A DNA stretch of 23,241 nt, from positions 1 through 23,241 of IMG/VR virus record IMGVR_UViG_3300025138_000380. One strand, written 5' to 3'. The notes under the pieces were generated by a model that saw nothing but the letters and a program-made list of their open reading frames with translations, was not told the origin of the DNA and did no database searches. A program made the position numbers and the translations under genes. Numbering within the stretch: position 1 is the stretch's first letter; each line of letters begins with the position of its first letter. Source of the DNA: a virus. Positions 22,875 through 23,241 of this stretch are shown here, piece by piece.

Positions 22875-23241
22875 ATGGGAGCAGCAGCACCAATAATAGG
22901 TTTTGGCCAAGGAATACTTGGAATGGTAGGCGCTAATCAAGCAGAAAAAGCAGCTAAAGGCGAAAGAAATAGAGCAAGAAATGAAAAAGCTCGTTTAGCA
23001 GCAGAACTAGAATCACTTGAAAACTCTAGACAACCTATAATAAATCCATACGAAAACGTAACTGATCTAAGTGATCAAATGAGTAATCCTTATGCTAATT
23101 TAGGGGTTGCGACTCAAGCGGCAGAGTTTCAAGCAGAGCAAGCTGAGGTTGGTTTAGCAAACACGCTAGATACGTTAAGAGCTACTGGAGCAAGTGCTGG
23201 TGGCGCTACAGCTTTAGCACACGCCGCTTTAGCAAGTGAAA
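22875..23241 (+). CDS. Internal virion protein, N-terminal part (3' truncated)
   Basis: The frame opens at ATG 22875, five bases after the previous stop, and runs off the window after 122 codons. It starts MGAAAPIIGFGQGILGMVGA, a Gly/Ala-rich hydrophobic segment. A charged helix rich in Lys, Arg, Glu and Ala follows, then NPYENVTDLSDQMSNPYANL and an Ala/Gln-rich helix (TQAAEFQAEQAEVGLANTLD) ending in LRATGASAGGATALAHAAL. These features, and the place after tail genes, match ejected internal (pilot) proteins of podoviruses that form a channel across the envelope. Confidence is limited by the truncation. Confidence 0.65.
   Translation, partial: MGAAAPIIGFGQGILGMVGANQAEKAAKGERNRARNEKARLAAELESLENSRQPIINPYENVTDLSDQMSNPYANLGVATQAAEFQAEQAEVGLANTLDTLRATGASAGGATALAHAALASE

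Noticed and set aside
1-23241. CRISPR array, tRNA, rRNA, integrase or attachment site
   Set aside because: Gaps between genes are all under 100 bases and none shows cloverleaf structure or regularly spaced repeats; no recombinase is encoded.

Overview
The window looks like the structural half of a tailed-phage genome, not bacterial chromosome. All genes lie on the + strand, are packed tightly (several stop/start pairs share a base as TAATG), and run in virion order: lysis-type membrane genes, co-chaperonin, large terminase, portal, scaffold-like protein, major capsid protein, head-tail connectors, giant tail protein, internal virion protein. DNA is AT-rich (about 30% G+C by eye) and uses all three stop codons normally. 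The portal, connector and tail stabilisation sequences resemble those of crAss-like podoviruses (Crassvirales or close relatives). A Bacteroidetes, probably flavobacterial and aquatic, host is suggested by the lack of Shine-Dalgarno sites, A-rich leaders before start codons, and a phage gene resembling GldL, the gliding/type IX secretion motor protein. These assignments come from motif recognition without database searches.

Layout. Bases 1-621: tail end of an unknown gene, then a small beta-rich structural-type protein that ends in a strong terminator. 634-2999: two consecutive proteins that both carry a zincin HExxH motif. 3081-3901: a GldL-like two-helix membrane protein coupled to a GTA-type holin. 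3912-5626: small proteins plus a GroES-like co-chaperonin. 5626-12934: large terminase, portal, scaffold-like protein and major capsid protein, followed by a hairpin terminator. 13020-16060: an assembly protein and two connector/ring-type proteins. 16064-22462: a P22 gp10-like tail stabilisation protein split over two genes; the first half is 1692 aa and carries an inserted Fib_succ_major (C-type-lectin-like) domain and a long beta-rich tail. 22463-23241: a GNAT-like acetyltransferase and the start of an internal virion protein.

The genes fit one late programme: the co-chaperonin probably helps the host GroEL fold capsid protein, terminase and portal package DNA, connectors and the propeller protein close the head and build the short tail, and the holin with its GldL-like partner probably acts at the membrane late in infection or on the host motility machine.

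The strongest points for a second look are the phage GldL-like protein beside the holin, a block of about 540 bases inside the terminase with quite different codon use (around 45% G+C), the lectin-fold domain inserted in the tail protein, and the tandem HExxH proteins. No intergenic gap exceeds 100 bases; no tRNA, CRISPR, integrase, reverse transcriptase or IS element was seen.
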